NCBI GenBank assembly: GCA_028622995.1
Contig: JAJQJQ010000057.1
Coordinates: forward strand, 1,054,001 to 1,118,000
Length of the DNA: 64,000 nucleotides
Direction of reading: 5' to 3'
Origin: Panagrolaimus kolymaensis
Taxonomy: Eukaryota > Nematoda > Chromadorea > Rhabditida > Panagrolaimidae
How positions within the stretch are numbered: the stretch's first letter is position 1; each line of letters opens with the position of its first letter. The position numbers and the translations under genes were made by a program. The notes under the pieces were generated by a model. It saw only the letters and a list, made by a program, of their open reading frames with translations. It made no database searches and was not told the origin of the DNA. Positions 34,654-53,900 of this stretch are shown in pieces.

Positions 34654-36653
34654 ATATTAAAAAAAAATGGCTGATATCAACAACCTGCTGCTGATGCTTC
34701 AACTATGCGTGTTTTCTAGTTTTACTTTATTGTAATTTTTAACAATGGAATAAATCTCTTTTTTTATATATTTATATGTGTGTTCATATTCTTGATGGCT
34801 CAAAACCTAAGAAAGAAAAAGTTATGTATCTTTTCATTGTCGTTTTTTTGAAAAGATTTTTGATTGAATGAATGAGGAATAGAAATAAGAAGGAAATGAG
34901 AGAGATGACCAAATAAAAAAACGAATGAAGAAAGGCCAACAAAAAAAGTGACAGTTTTTTTGGTTGTCGTCGTCAAAGTTCTTTTCTCCTTTTTTTATTG
35001 ATTTGCATTTTGTTGGTGTTTCTCCTTTGGTTTTGAGTTCTTTTTTTTCTTTCTTGGAGTCTTTCCCTCTTTTCCTTTTTTTCTGCTGCGCGTTTCAGAG
35101 TTTTTACTTTTTTTTTATTTTGCCTGGTTTTGTGCATTTCCGAGAGCAATGAATGTGACTCTGACATATTGGTTTTTTATTATTTGTTACAACAACATTT
35201 TTTTAAATGGTCAAAGCTTTCTCTTCCATTTTTTTATAGTCACTCATCAGTTGCTTTTACCCATTTTCTCTTTGAAGCGGATGAGATTTTTTTGACGTAC
35301 GTTAAAAGCCGCGGCAACAAAAACAAAAATTTACGGACTTTGAAAGAATTCTTTTTGGTTTTTATGTTTCTTGTTCAACCATCGTCGGGTTTTTTTTTCT
35401 TTTGGCAAATTTGTCATTGATGAGTTCTTTGACAACTGTCTTCCTATTTTCCCTTCTTTATTTTTTTTAACAACGATTTTGTCAATAACAATTTAAAAAA
35501 ATTAAGAACGAACCCGTTTTTTGTAAAGTTACTTAAATTAAAGTTTTGCCACAATCACAAAAGTTCATGCTGAATTTTTTTAAAGTTTTCATTTATTGAA
35601 GTTGTCTTTTTGTAGAACGCAAAAAAACTTTTTGTGACAATAGTGTTTCAAAAAAAATATGGTTGACGTTTAAATTTTGGCCTTTGAGAAAGTATTCATC
35701 GGTTTTTTTTACTTTTTTTATTTAACTATTTTCTCTAAAGTTAATAAAAAGCTAGTAAAATGAAATATGCGTTTCATTCATTATAAGCTTTTCAAACGTC
35801 CATTTTAAAAACTTTATATTTAATCTTACAAACTTCGAACTATCTTTCGATTTATAAAAATTTGTTTATTACTCAAAAACTAAACTTCAAAAAAAATTTA
35901 AAAAACTTCTAATATTTGATCAAAAATTAAAACCGCTTATAAATATTTTTTTCTGATCCTTTTATCAGTTTTTTACGTGACAGCCTTTTTTAGTTTTCAA
36001 TGTTATTTTTTTATTTTAAATTTTTCACACTATTTATTTTTTTGATTAAAAAAATAGCAGCAACTGAGTCATATCAAATATCGATAAAAGGAAGAAATGA
36101 AGAAGACGAAGAAGCAAAGCGAGAAAAAAAACACCACCACAACCACCCCACGCGACTGACTTTTTTTCTTCTATTTAATTTTTTTTATTTGAATCTGTTT
36201 TTGTATTTCCTTTTCAAAAAACCGTGAAAGAAATGAATGAAACCTTTGACTTTATTATTTGTGAAATAGAAACTTTTTTCCATTCCACTTTTTGATATAT
36301 ATTTTTTTCAGACCATCCGCCAATCGTGATTGTTGCGAAAGAATAAAATATAAAAAAACGAGCGGGCTGATGATGATGATCGACGATTGACCGCTGCTGG
36401 GGCTGCTACTACACTACTACTATTTTTTTTTTATTAATCGGCGCAACACTAAAAACCTTTACGCCTTTAAATTTATATATATTTTTTTGTTCTTCCCCGC
36501 TGTTAATAGTGGAGTGAATGGATCAATAAGCATTCATATTTTTCTTTATTTTGGTTGTTGAAGAAATATTTTTTGGAGAAATTTTCTTTATTAAAAAAGT
36601 TATTTATTTTTATGGTTATAAAAAATTAATTGAAACTGGTAACAAAAAAAATC
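34654..36653. other. Spacer before the ACK-family kinase
   Basis: 2 kb of AT-rich DNA with homopolymers; a less AT-rich stretch with GAT and GCT triplet runs lies at about 36360-36410. It presumably holds the kinase promoter. Open frames are not supported. Confidence 0.5.
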
Positions 36654-40446
<3,793 letters not shown>

Positions 40447-43184
40447 TTTTTGGAAAGGATAAAGAAAAGAAAAGCATAAATAGTTAGTGTTTATTATTAT
40501 TCCGGTTTCACTGAAGCTCAAAGAAAAAAAAATAGTTGCAAATCAGGGTTTCTTTCTTCTAAAAAAATTCTTGCCAATTTTATTTTGATTTTTTAAAATT
40601 TGTCATTTATTGTGTTTTGCTTACTTTTTGGCATGTTAATAAATATGTAAATAAATAAAAATATTTAACAAAATGAATTCTTTAAAACAATAATAAAATG
40701 GAAATCAAAACAAAAGACAATAGCTTACTATATTATTTTAATAAAGTTGCTACGATTCCATAACATTGGAAAATCTTGCGTTTCGCTTACAGAATCCATG
40801 TAACTGTTTTTTTAATCATAAATGAATCAATCTTTAAAAAATTAAATGCTCTTTATTTTTTGTACTATTTTGAATGCTTTTTAAAGTAAGTTTTGCTTTT
40901 TTTTAACCATTCGCTTATTTATCAATCGACTTAACAAAGAAAAAGCCGAAAACTATACTTCCGGTTAAAAAAACTTGTAAGCTTATGTATGTATGTCAAA
41001 AAAGACATAAAATATTGGAAACGTAGCAATCAAATTTTGCCTTGTTCATGTATTCTGTAAAAGGATTTTTTCCCTCTCATATTCTAAAATTATTTTTGTA
41101 GTTTTTCAACTAGAAAATTTTTAAATTTTGATCCCTACGCTAAAACAATTCAAAAATCAATGTTTTTTCTCTTCAGTTTTTTTTATTATCAACACAAAAA
41201 GCAAACAAGCAACAAAAAAAAATAGAAGAATTACGCATTTTGTTAAAAAGCAAACAAAGGTGTTTAGTCATTTCAGTTAGGTGGACATACTATTGTACAT
41301 TATTGTTCTTGAGATTTTTCTTCTTTGTTTTCTACACTTGTAAATTATTAAATATTTTTTTAACCAACGAAAAAATTGATTCTTAATTTTTTAAATGTTT
41401 TAAACATGCGAAAGAATGGCACGAAAAAAACACAGTTTTCAACCATTACTGGCAAAATAATTGTTTATTTTTGTTGTTTATTGTTGCACAAAAAAATAAA
41501 AAAACAAAATCAAAGGTTAATACAAAACATAAATACTTTTGTTTTTAAATGTTTTAAAGCAAACAACGTAAATATTGCTGGAATTTGGAAGAAAGTTTGA
41601 AAATTTTTTCAAGATCATTGAAAATCTGCACTGTAAAATGTGGTGCTTCTAAAATTCAAATTTCCGAGGATTTAATTTTCCACTTCGAAGTGAATATTAC
41701 CATCTTTGGAAAATCCTCATCTTTTATTTTTTTATCATCCTTTTTTTTGTCATGGGTATGATTTAATTTAAAAAATGCTACTTTTCTTTTTCTTTTCTAA
41801 CTTTGAATTACTAGAAACTTGATTAATAATGTGTGACGTACTTGAATAATTTGAAAGGCATTGATTTTATTTTTATTTTTCAAAAAAAAAAATCGATGAG
41901 TCATTCAAGTTTTTTATATATACATTTTAAAAACAACTGACCCGATGCATTAAAAAAGCAACATATTTTAATCCCATTCTTATTTTTTCAAATGTTTTTC
42001 TTGGCACCGACTTATTTATTCTTTAATGAGATTCGTCGCAAAAAAAGGTGTAAATAAAAGCAAAACAAATTTGTCTCAACCGAAAGAAATGACCAAAGAA
42101 AGAAAGAGAAAAGTCAGTCTCAATCAAAATCAATCGAGAGAGAAAAAGGGAAGAGAAGAAGGGGGAGTAATGGATCTCGAAAGTCAAAGAATGGAAAAGG
42201 GAGATAAAATGACTTTTCCGATCGTTCGTCAATTTAGTAGTGGCAGCAGGCAAGGGAAATATGCTGCGTAAAAAAAATCATTTTGTCTTTCCTTTATTCT
42301 ATTTTTTGTGTCGGTCATTGAATAAAAGGAAATAAAGAAAACGAACACACAATGGTTGAGGATGATGACTAAAAGGTGAACGACGGCGGCGCTCGACTCG
42401 ACAATTATTTGTTGAGGGTCCTATGTTCTTCCATCTCATCCTCCACACACGAGAGAGAGAGGAAAAAAATACAGTCTCCGCCTGGTTTTGTTCTCTTTTC
42501 TTTCTTTTTCAATTTGCAAACATCTGCGCAGAAACAAAAAAAAATCCCCTTAACCAAAAGATTTTTTATATGCGTGTTTTTTTCTTCCGCTTTATTTTAA
42601 AAACGTTTAACAAAGGAGAAAAGAACTCTCCATGAAATTTTTTCTTCTCATTTCGTTCAACATTAGTATTAACACCACCATCACCGCCAATACCAGAATG
42701 AATGTTGTTGAACGACGAGAAGAAAAAGAATAGGCGCTCGTCCTTTAAAAAAATAATTTGAACTTAAAGACGAAGACGACAACCTGAAGAGTCAAAAAGC
42801 TTTTTTCTTTTCTTATTTTTTTTTGTTAACCTCCTTTTTGCATTGTTTGAAGAATGAGAATGTGTCAGGGAGGGAGTTTGTCGTCGGCGTCTTCATCTTC
42901 TTACGAAGGAAAAAAAGAAGGAAAAGAATATGACGATGAAGAAAGAAGAAGTTATCGATGATGATGATGGTGGTGGTATTTTTTTAGCACACTTCCTGAA
43001 TACTTCAGAAAGAAAAATATCCGTCTTTTTTTTTGCGCGCGCGAAACTTTTTTAACCTTTAACAAAAAAAGATAAAAAGATTCCGATTTTCATGTTCAAG
43101 TTTTTTAACTTTTTTTAAACAAAAAGCTTGAGTTTTAGAAATATTTTTTATATTAAATATTTAAAAAATGCTAAAACAAAGAAG
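40447..43184. other. Spacer between the ACK-type kinase and csk-1
   Basis: 2.7 kb, AT-rich at the left; at 42030-43000 it becomes purine-rich and less AT-rich, with GA tracts and short CGGCGG and GATGAT runs, which suits a promoter region. I searched it for an SH3-coding exon that could belong to csk-1 and saw none. The acceptor-like TTTTAG at 43138 may receive a spliced leader. Confidence 0.5.
43132..43138 (+). promoter_or_regulatory. Probable trans-splice acceptor of csk-1
   Basis: A TTTTAG acceptor ends 46 bp before the modelled ATG. A short out-of-frame ATG at 43167 lies between. No donor exon is visible upstream. Confidence 0.35.
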
Positions 43185-44875
<1,691 letters not shown>

Positions 44876-45690
44876 GAAAAAGGAAAAAATTCACTAAATT
44901 AAAAAAAGCTCAAGTATTTGCAAAAAAGACTATGTTTTTATAATACGCTTTCTCTCAAGCTCAAGCTAACTCACACACTCAAATTCTCGTTCCTATTGTT
45001 CAAATCAAGTGCCAATTTTTCTTGTTTATTTTTTTTCGTCCTTTTCTAAAAGGATAAAATTTATTTTCACACAATCTTTTTTATGCATAATTATTATCGA
45101 ATCAAAAAGAAAAAATTCATACTTTCTAATTTTCAACATTTGTACATTAAATTACAAAAATAAATTAAAAATTCAAATCATACACAGCCTCCTCAAAATT
45201 TTCAATAATTTTTGATAAAAGCTTTTCAGAAATATGAAGTTTATTAAAATAAAAGCTGAAGATCATCAAGTTCCTTGTTTTGTTACTTCATTAAGGAAAG
45301 ATGCTTCGAAAGTTTGGTATTATTATTATCAAGTAAAAATATTTTCAAAGCAAAATTTGTTTATAAATTGTAAAGAGTTATGGTGAGAAATATTTTAAGT
45401 CCCATTTATTAGTTCTTCGATTCGAATGTAAAAAGCATTAAATAAAATTTCAAGCACCTCTACAATCCTGAAACGAATTGTCTGATGGGCGAAATCGAAA
45501 ACGAAATTATCTTTTGATGCTGATTCTTGATTTCATAAAAACCATCATTTCATCTCTGTTCATTCATTGTTTTAGTTTTACTAAAATCTCTGAATAAATT
45601 TGCATTTTTTGCAACATCAAATTGACTGTAGTGTATCACTTTTCATTTGAACTTCAACAATTTGATCTCTTGGATTTTTGGATTTGAAGA
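44876..45690. other. Spacer between csk-1 and the ORP gene
   Basis: AT-rich 0.8 kb between two same-strand genes; the longest open frame (45009-45215) is not coding-like. Nothing is recognised. Confidence 0.5.
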
Positions 45691-47367
45691 ATGAGCAGTA
45701 TAAGATCAATTGCTGATGATGGAGTTTATTATGAAACAATCAAACCTGCAATTCCATCATTTATTTCAAGGTATGTTGAAAATGGAAAAGCTTGGCTATT
45801 ATTGGCTACGAAAACGAAATTTGATTTTTTTAAAACTATGTTTAATTTTTAGAACTCATTTGCCAGCACGTGGTTCAACTAAAAGTATAAGCATTTGGTC
45901 TCTATTGAGAAGCTCTATTGGAAAAGTAAGCTTTTATTTTTTACTTACCTTTAACAATAATATATGAAACTTTTCAGGATCTCATGAGAATTACTGTACC
46001 TGTCGCATTTAATGAACCTTTAAGCTTTCATCAAAGACTCGCTGAATACATGGAATATGTTTCACTCATTAAAAAAGCTGCAGTAACTACCGATCCCGTC
46101 AAACGAATGGAAGTAAGCTCATTAAAACATTCAACTCATCCTTTTAATTACCATGAACACTATTTTTTAGCTGATTACTGCTTTTTCTCTTTCAACTTTA
46201 GCTGCAAGTTGTGCTCGTATTACAAAACCATTCAGTCCACTTCTCTACGAAACCTATGAGTTATCAAGGTAGTTGTTTAATTTTTATTTGATTCAAGCTT
46301 TTTATAATTTTTTTTACCATCATTCTTTAAAATTTCATTTTTTTAGACCCGACCTTGGCTTCAAATTTGTTGCTGAACAAGTTTCACATCATCCTCCTAT
46401 TTCTGCCTTCCATGCTCAAGGTGATGAATTTGAATTTTACGCAAATGTTGAACCACGCCTAAAATTTTGGGGCAGATCCTTGGAAATTACACCTATGGGA
46501 ACTTTTACTCTTGTCTTGACTTCATTAAAAGAAACATATACGTGGCACCCAATCTCAGCGTGCGTATATAACATATATGGCATGGGACGAATGTATCTAT
46601 GTTTGCACGGAGTTATTTCTATAAAGTGTACCAAAAATGATTTACAAACAGAAATACGATTCAATGCTAATAATAATAGTGGACCTGATGCAATTCTCCA
46701 CGGTGAAATCTATCAAGGGTAAGATTTTCCAATCTATTGATGTTTTATTAGTTTATTTACGTTTCAGTAACGAACCAATTAGATCTGTTTATGGAAACTT
46801 CACAGAATATATTGCTTCAACTTCGTATGGCACATTTCAAAGATTCAAGAGTCAATGGAAAAAAGAATATCGTCACGCTGAAAAAAGTGGAAACACGAAT
46901 TTAATTACACTTTTTCCTGAATCTCGCTTACTTTGGAGAGTCCACAAAAAGCCACCAAACAACAAAGATGTAAGTTTATTTCTACCATGATTATGATTTA
47001 ATCTTATTTGCCTTTTTTTTTGTTGCAGTATTACAATATGAGTTACTTCGCATTAATCTTAAACGAAATGGTTCAGGAGAAAATTCCACGCACAGATGTC
47101 CGCTTCCGCCGTGATATTCGATTGATGGAAGATGGAAATATTGGTTTGTCTTTTTTTTTATCAGCAGGAAACTTATTTGTGATGTTTTTAGATGCGGCTG
47201 GCAATGAGAAAGACCGTCTAGAAAAAAATCAACGCGCTCGTGCTGCAAAACAAAATTCAAAACCTGATCAACCTCTATGGTTTACCTTTGGAAAGGATGA
47301 TGGAAGTCATATGTTCAATGGCAATTACTGGAATCGTGATTTTACAGAATCTCCTGATATCTTTTAA
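45691..47367 (+). CDS. Oxysterol-binding protein-related protein (short ORP, ORP1/2-like)
   Basis: Exons 45691-45770, 45853-45925, 45978-46112, 46171-46268, 46347-46718, 46768-46969, 47029-47143 and 47192-47367 join in phase to 416 aa, essentially one lipid-transfer (ORD) domain. The segment SIWSLLRSSIGKDL and FNEPLSFHQRLAEYMEY are typical of the ORP1/ORP2 branch. The family fingerprint EQVSHHPPISAFHA is intact, including the His pair that binds PI4P, and the C-terminus keeps the usual GNYWNRDF...PDIF ending. No PH, ankyrin or FFAT part is seen, so it is a short cytosolic ORP. ORPs exchange sterol or phosphatidylserine for phosphoinositides between membranes. The C. elegans obr genes are the relatives; I cannot give the number. 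It precedes lpd-3 on the same strand by 566 bp. Confidence 0.93.
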
Positions 47368-47933
47368 TTATAAGCATGTCAAAGTATAATAATAAATTAT
47401 TAATTCTGTTACTGTGAACATAAAAAATAAAAATTATTTTCCTTGTTTAACTTTCTCCATCTTTTGTTTGATTTTATTTCTCTTTTTTCTAGCAATGATT
47501 TTTACTTGTCTTTGATATGTACTATCATATCCTATTTATTCATGGAACATGAACGACATTGAGATGAAAAAAGGCTTTAAGAAATCGTGCAGCGAAAATT
47601 TCTTTTCTCTTTTTAGTTATATGTTCTAAGCATGTTTGGTGATGATTGATGGTTCATTAGAATTTTCACTTGCTTCCACTAAACCATTTTGTTGTTTGAT
47701 GCAGAATTAAAATGAATGAAAACAAAGCCCTTTTTCTACTTTTTTGATCGATTCCCCCATATTATTCATTTTTATTTGTATGTATTTGGTCAAACGACGA
47801 CTAACAAAAATAAAAGGATTTTTAGTGTGTTTCACTTTATTCCATAATCAATAGTTTTCAAAAACAACAAACCAATGATTTTTTTTTTACTGAATGATAT
47901 TGCATAATAAATAATTATTAGAAGATTAAAAAG
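47368..47933. other. Spacer between the ORP gene and lpd-3
   Basis: AT-rich 566 bp; it should hold the lpd-3 promoter or, if the two are co-transcribed, an intercistronic region with a trans-splice acceptor. No decisive signal was seen. Confidence 0.45.
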
Positions 47934-50900
47934 ATGTCAACAGCTGAAAAATTTAAAAATGATACACTTCAAATCTTTTCGGATATTCGACAAGATCTTG
48001 AAAGTGAATGGAACAACGATGAACCTGGCATCAATTTCTTCCTTCTTTTGGGTGTTCTTGTAGCTTTAATTGTATATATTGTTTTTATTACATTTTATTT
48101 TTCTCGTTTAACTGGTACCATTCTGGGTTATCTTATTACTCGATTCCTACAATGGCAATCTGGTTCATCCTCAGTCAAAGTCCATATTGGATCATTTTCA
48201 TTAAGCATTCTCTCCGGAAAAATTATGTTTCGAAATTTTTCATATACCAATGATAACTTCTCTTTTAATATTAATGATGGATGGGTGATACTTTCATATT
48301 GGAGACAAGTGCCTAAGAAATGCCCACTGTCAAAAGCAATGAATTCTTCGAGATTGCATATATCTTTAAATGGGGTTAAAATTCATATATATAATCGCAT
48401 TGATCTCTATCAACAAATTTTGAAATCAGCAGGACAAACTGCAGCTGCAAATAAACTTGCATCAGAAATAGGCGAAGACCCAGCTATAGCTGCAGTTGCA
48501 AAACAACGAGCGCTTCGGCATCAACCTCCACCAGATAAAATTGATGAATGGTGGGATAATTTTTGGAGGCTTTCTGGATTGATTAAATTTGATATAAGTT
48601 CGGGAAGAATTATTGCGGGAAATCATTTAATGCCCACTGCATTTGCAATCGTTTTTGAAGACCTTAAATGTATGAGCTTAAAAATAGTTTTTAAAGAATA
48701 GTAACCCCAACTATTTTTTCAGCAAGAATCTTCTTAACTGATGCGTCGAATAAACAAGATCGATACATGTTAAAAGCTAAAACAACAATGGAAAATGTTA
48801 GAATATCTTTAGTCAAAACAACCAGTTATTCCGGTGTTTCATATGAAGATCCACCACGGATAATGGGCGATGGATTTGCAATACTTCAAAGTGCTGCAAT
48901 TCAATTTTATTATCATCAAGATTTACTTGGTAAAATAATTTTCATTAAACCCTTGCCTAAACATTTCATGAACGCAGCATGTTTTCTAAACTCCTTAATT
49001 TTTTTTTAAGTTGATAGTAACCAACATTAAAATTTTAGGAGTTGTTAAATCTGATTTTCAATCAACAACAAAAGAAGTTCCAGTTTGGGAATCAATTTGG
49101 CGATTGGATAATAACACCGTATTTTCATATGGTCCATGGGCTGATAAACAACGCACAGTTTTATGGTCATTCTTTTTTCCATCTGATTATGGAACTGCAC
49201 CCATAACAGAATTACCTAAAAAGGGACAAAGACGCATTCAACTTCACCACGATGTCCGTGTTTCCCTTTTGAAGGATGCTGCAATCGAATTATGGTTTAT
49301 GAGAACCGAAGAATTGAATTCCATTCGAACGGCAATTAAACAAGGATCATCATTTGAATTTGCTATTCCTTATATTACGATGGAGAATGGTTTTACATCT
49401 AACATTAAAGGTTCTCTTTTATGCATCGAATCAACAACATCTCTACCATTAAGAAATTTTATTACATGTGAAACTTTAAGATTCCATATAAAATGTCATT
49501 ATCCTCGAACGTATAACGCTCATCAAAATTGGAATGTATCATTAGAATTTCATAAAATTTCTACATGGATTGTATGGGATCATAAAAGATTTTTTGTGGT
49601 TTGTTTTCTTTAAAAATCATTAATTAAAATTTATTATTATTATTACTGCTTTTAGGATCTTATGAATGAATGGAGTTCTGATACAACTTCAGATCTTTGC
49701 AGTTTTGTTCCTTATACAGTACATTTTAATTTAAATGTTCTCGATAAATTTGAAATTATTCTGGTCTTGAATGATAAAAATTGGGTTGATACTTCATCTT
49801 CCACTGGAGCAGAAAATATTCTTGCTGCTATTGTTGGAACTCAATTGGGTGCAAGTTTTGCTTTACCATTCACTGATTTTGCTCCAACGACGATGCCATT
49901 GGATTTTGAGATGAATGCATCAGAAAGTTTAGCTCTTCGAGTCAAAGTTCCGCCTCAATTTGCTACTGAACCCGTTTTTACTGCTCTTCAAAATTCAGCA
50001 CATTACCGCACTTTTATGAATAAATCCACCGTTAAAGTTGGTCTTTCGGATGAATGGATTGAACTTTTTAGAACTGAGACAATTGGTTTAAAATGTAATT
50101 ATTTAATGTATCCAATTCCAACAAAAGTTGTTAGTGATTTACCCGAACGAGCTACACATCAATGGCTTCCAAAATTAGCTCAACATCCATCCCAACTTAA
50201 ACCAGACGATATTAAAATGGTCGTGGAAATTGGAGATTCCGAAGTTTTTCTTTCTGGATTCGTTGTTAAAATGATTTTAGATTTAAAAGATAATTATTTT
50301 GGTTATTATGATCAAGTAATAAAATTCCATAGCTTATTTTATGGGATATATATTTTTTATTTTTAGATTTCTGATGTTTCACAAAAACCATTACATTCTG
50401 CAAGGATGAAAACTCAACAACAACTTCCACCGGAATATTATCGACCCATGTCAGCGCAATTTAGATTAACAATACAAAATATTCGGGCACATTGTTTGAT
50501 TCATTCACAAAAAATGCATGGCAAATTTGCTGATTTATGTCCCATTATTTTTACTAATCAATTAGCTGTTGAACTTAAAAAGCATCATGCTGAAGCCCTC
50601 GTTCAAACTATGCTTGGACCAACAATCGTTTATTTTCCTCCATCCACATCATTTCCTTGTGTAAAAAATGGGTGGTTAACACTTTCCTCGCTTCAATTTC
50701 GAGGCCATGGACTTTATTCGGATGTTGATGTTCCATGGGATGTTGAAATAGTTGAATATGCATGGTTAATGGAAATAATTTTGGGTAATTTAACAGCCAA
50801 AATTCATCCAGGACATGTAAGTATTTTAGAAAAAAAAAAATCGTTTTTTAAATTTGATTTTATTTTTATAAAACTCTGGACAATTTTAGGTTGTTGAATT

Positions 50901-53900
50901 AATTCAATTCCTTAATTCAACATTTTCGCTAATCATTAATCCAGATGAAAAACTCGAAGTTCCTGATCGCTTAGATCTTTGCCAACATTTTGAAAATATT
51001 CGTCTTTGTCGTCAATCTAATCTCAATATTCTTGATTCTCAAGGGCGAAAACAAAATTGTGAATCATCTGAAACTGTAAGCTTCCATGAAAATTAATCAA
51101 TAGACTAACAACTATCAATATTTTAGTTAAAATACAAACTTGTTCGAGTTGCAATCGATTCATGTAATTTTTTAATCACTGATGAAAAATGCGCTTTCAA
51201 ATTTGACACAAATCGAATTCGAGTATCTTTTTGTAATGCTCATGCTGGTTCATTTTGTGAAAATGTTGCGATTCAATTACCCACTTTAAAATGCAAGCAA
51301 TTAATATGGATTCCAGGGAAAAAAATTTGGGTTGAATGTGGCTTTGCTAAAATTCATGAGGTTTTTTAATTTGCGAAAAGATTTGTAAAAAATTTATTTG
51401 GTTTTAGGTTTCTCTTGATTTTCGACTTCCATGCCCAGATTCACAGCTTTATGTGCTTGATGAGAGAAAGCTATTTTTGAATAAACATGATAAACCTTTA
51501 CCAAGGCTATATTTTTTATGGGAAAAAGGAACTAAAAATTGTGGGTGTGTTGGAGCCTCAAGATTTTTTGCAGAAAAAGATAAATCGTAAGTTTTATTTT
51601 TAAAAAACTTTTTAATATAATAGTTTTTTTTAAATAATATTTACAGAGGTTTACAATTTATTGATAATTCAAATATTAATCTTGGAATCCCAAAGATTGT
51701 ATCTTCACCCAGCGAACAACCTGGCTTTATGCAAAGTGTTATTTATCCTGATGCTTATGCCATTAATCTTTCACTAGCATGCGATTTTTTAACACCTGCT
51801 GAATCTTCTCCACGTCCTATTAAACCTATCACAGAAAGAAGAGATAGTAATACATCGTTTCATTCGGCTAAATCCATGGCCTCATCACCTTCATCCATGA
51901 TGATAGCAGCGCTGGATTATGCTTCATTTTTAGAAAATTATGATATTTGTTTACCCATTTCTGATATGCCTCAATTTAATAACATTGATGATTTAAATCA
52001 ATGGATTATAAAAAATGAAGTTAAAATAAAAAAGATTTCTGATGGAATAAGTGATATACGAATGATGAAAAAAGAAAATCAGTCTTCAACAGTTTCAACA
52101 CCCATTGGACGATCAACAACACAAGGAGCAGGATCGTCTTTGCTTCAAAAAGCAACAACACCAAAGAAATCCCCTGATTTTGAGGCTTGTACTTCAGATG
52201 GAGATTGGGGAAAAGATTATTCAGCTATTTATGTTCGAGGAAAAGCAGCAGACAAAATTAATGTAAGTTGTTGCGAACTTTGGCAAACTCATGTGAAGCA
52301 TTTTTTATAGATTTTTATTTCTCCTCTTGCTCTAGAAGCAACAGAATCCATAATTAAATCAGTTTCTGGTTTTCTTCATTCTCTTCACCCAGCTTATATC
52401 GTTCAATCAATTTATGCATCCTGTTCTTCTCGAAATCATTTTCAACCATTAACTTCCACACTTGTAAAGGAATCTGAAAGTTTCTTTCGAATTCCAAGCT
52501 TACATTTACGAATTACACTCCCCAATTGTCATATTGCTGCATTTCAATGCGATACTTCCACTGATATTTCAACTCAACATCCATTCGTTAGTTCAGTTCT
52601 CCTATTTAATTTGGATCAATCATATTTAAATGCAACCACAGCAAAACCAAATGAAGATAGAAAAATTTCATTTGAATTATATTTAAGACAAGGCCATGTT
52701 CAAATGATACATGTTGTTGAAAATGAAAGATATGATTCGGTTTATAATAAAATTCCAGTGGATTACACAACAAATTGGGCCGAATTACCAGCATCAAATC
52801 GTGTTGGTGGTGGAGCAAAGCTAAAAGCCATTTTGGATTTACACATTCCTGAAATCACTTCTCGTCTTGCTGTGAGTAATCTATTAAAGAAAAATATTTC
52901 AACAGCTCAAATGGATCGCCTTCAAATTGAAATTCCTTCAATACAAATTATTTCTGTTTTGGGTAAACAAATCTTTTTTTAAGTTATGATTATTTACTTT
53001 TTTGTTTTTTAGGTAAACCAATTGTGGGAGATGATCGCTCAAATGAAGCATCGTTTTATGAAGTTTTGGCCCCTTCTTTGAATGCATGGATTTATAATAT
53101 ATTTAAATTTTCTGAAGAATTATCTAAAGCTAAAAATTCCACGGAAGAATGGCAAGATTTAACATTGATTCGGTTACTTGCTGAAGCATTAGATTGGAAT
53201 GATGAAGAAATTCCATTACCAGAAAAAACTAGCGCTCTTGCTAATGTTAGACTTTATCATCGACATTTTTCTTCTTGTCCTTCATGCAAACTCATGTTAA
53301 TTCTTCTTAAATTTATTAATGAAAAAGATAATTTATCTGGTCAAGATTATTATTCACGAACAATTTTGGCGTCCAAACATTTTGTTGATGTTAAAACTCG
53401 AAAACTTGCTATGATAGCGCTTTTAAGTCATTGGCAAACAATCATTTGTAATCAAGTTCAACTTGCTGATAATGTTGTAGCAGATAAATATAAATGTGTT
53501 CCTGATTCATCTTTGCTTATTCCCGAAGATACTCCTGAAATCGAAAAACTAAAGGTGCTTGAAGATAAAGAAAATAAAGAAACAGAAGTTTTAATTCCAC
53601 AAAATGGTACAAATGATGTTGAAAAAGGTACAGCAGCCGAAGAAAAGGTTGATGGAGTTCATCCCAAACCACAGCTATCAAGAGGATCGACATCAAATCA
53701 ATTTCAACCAGGACATAGAAGAGGACCATCCACGGCAACAAATATGAGCGTTGGAGTAAATGAAAAAGAACCAAGTAAGTTTTAACACGGATTGGCTCCT
53801 AACAAAATGAACATACTTTTATTTTTTTTAGCGGATTTATATCATTGGGTGTTAAAAGCTCATCGAGAATACAAAGAAAAAAGAGAGGCATCTTCGTCAG

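Noticed and set aside
48930..49038. Possible earlier acceptor at 49009-49010 in lpd-3
   Set aside because: Joining there gives an immediate in-frame stop; the TTTTAG at 49038 restores the conserved frame.
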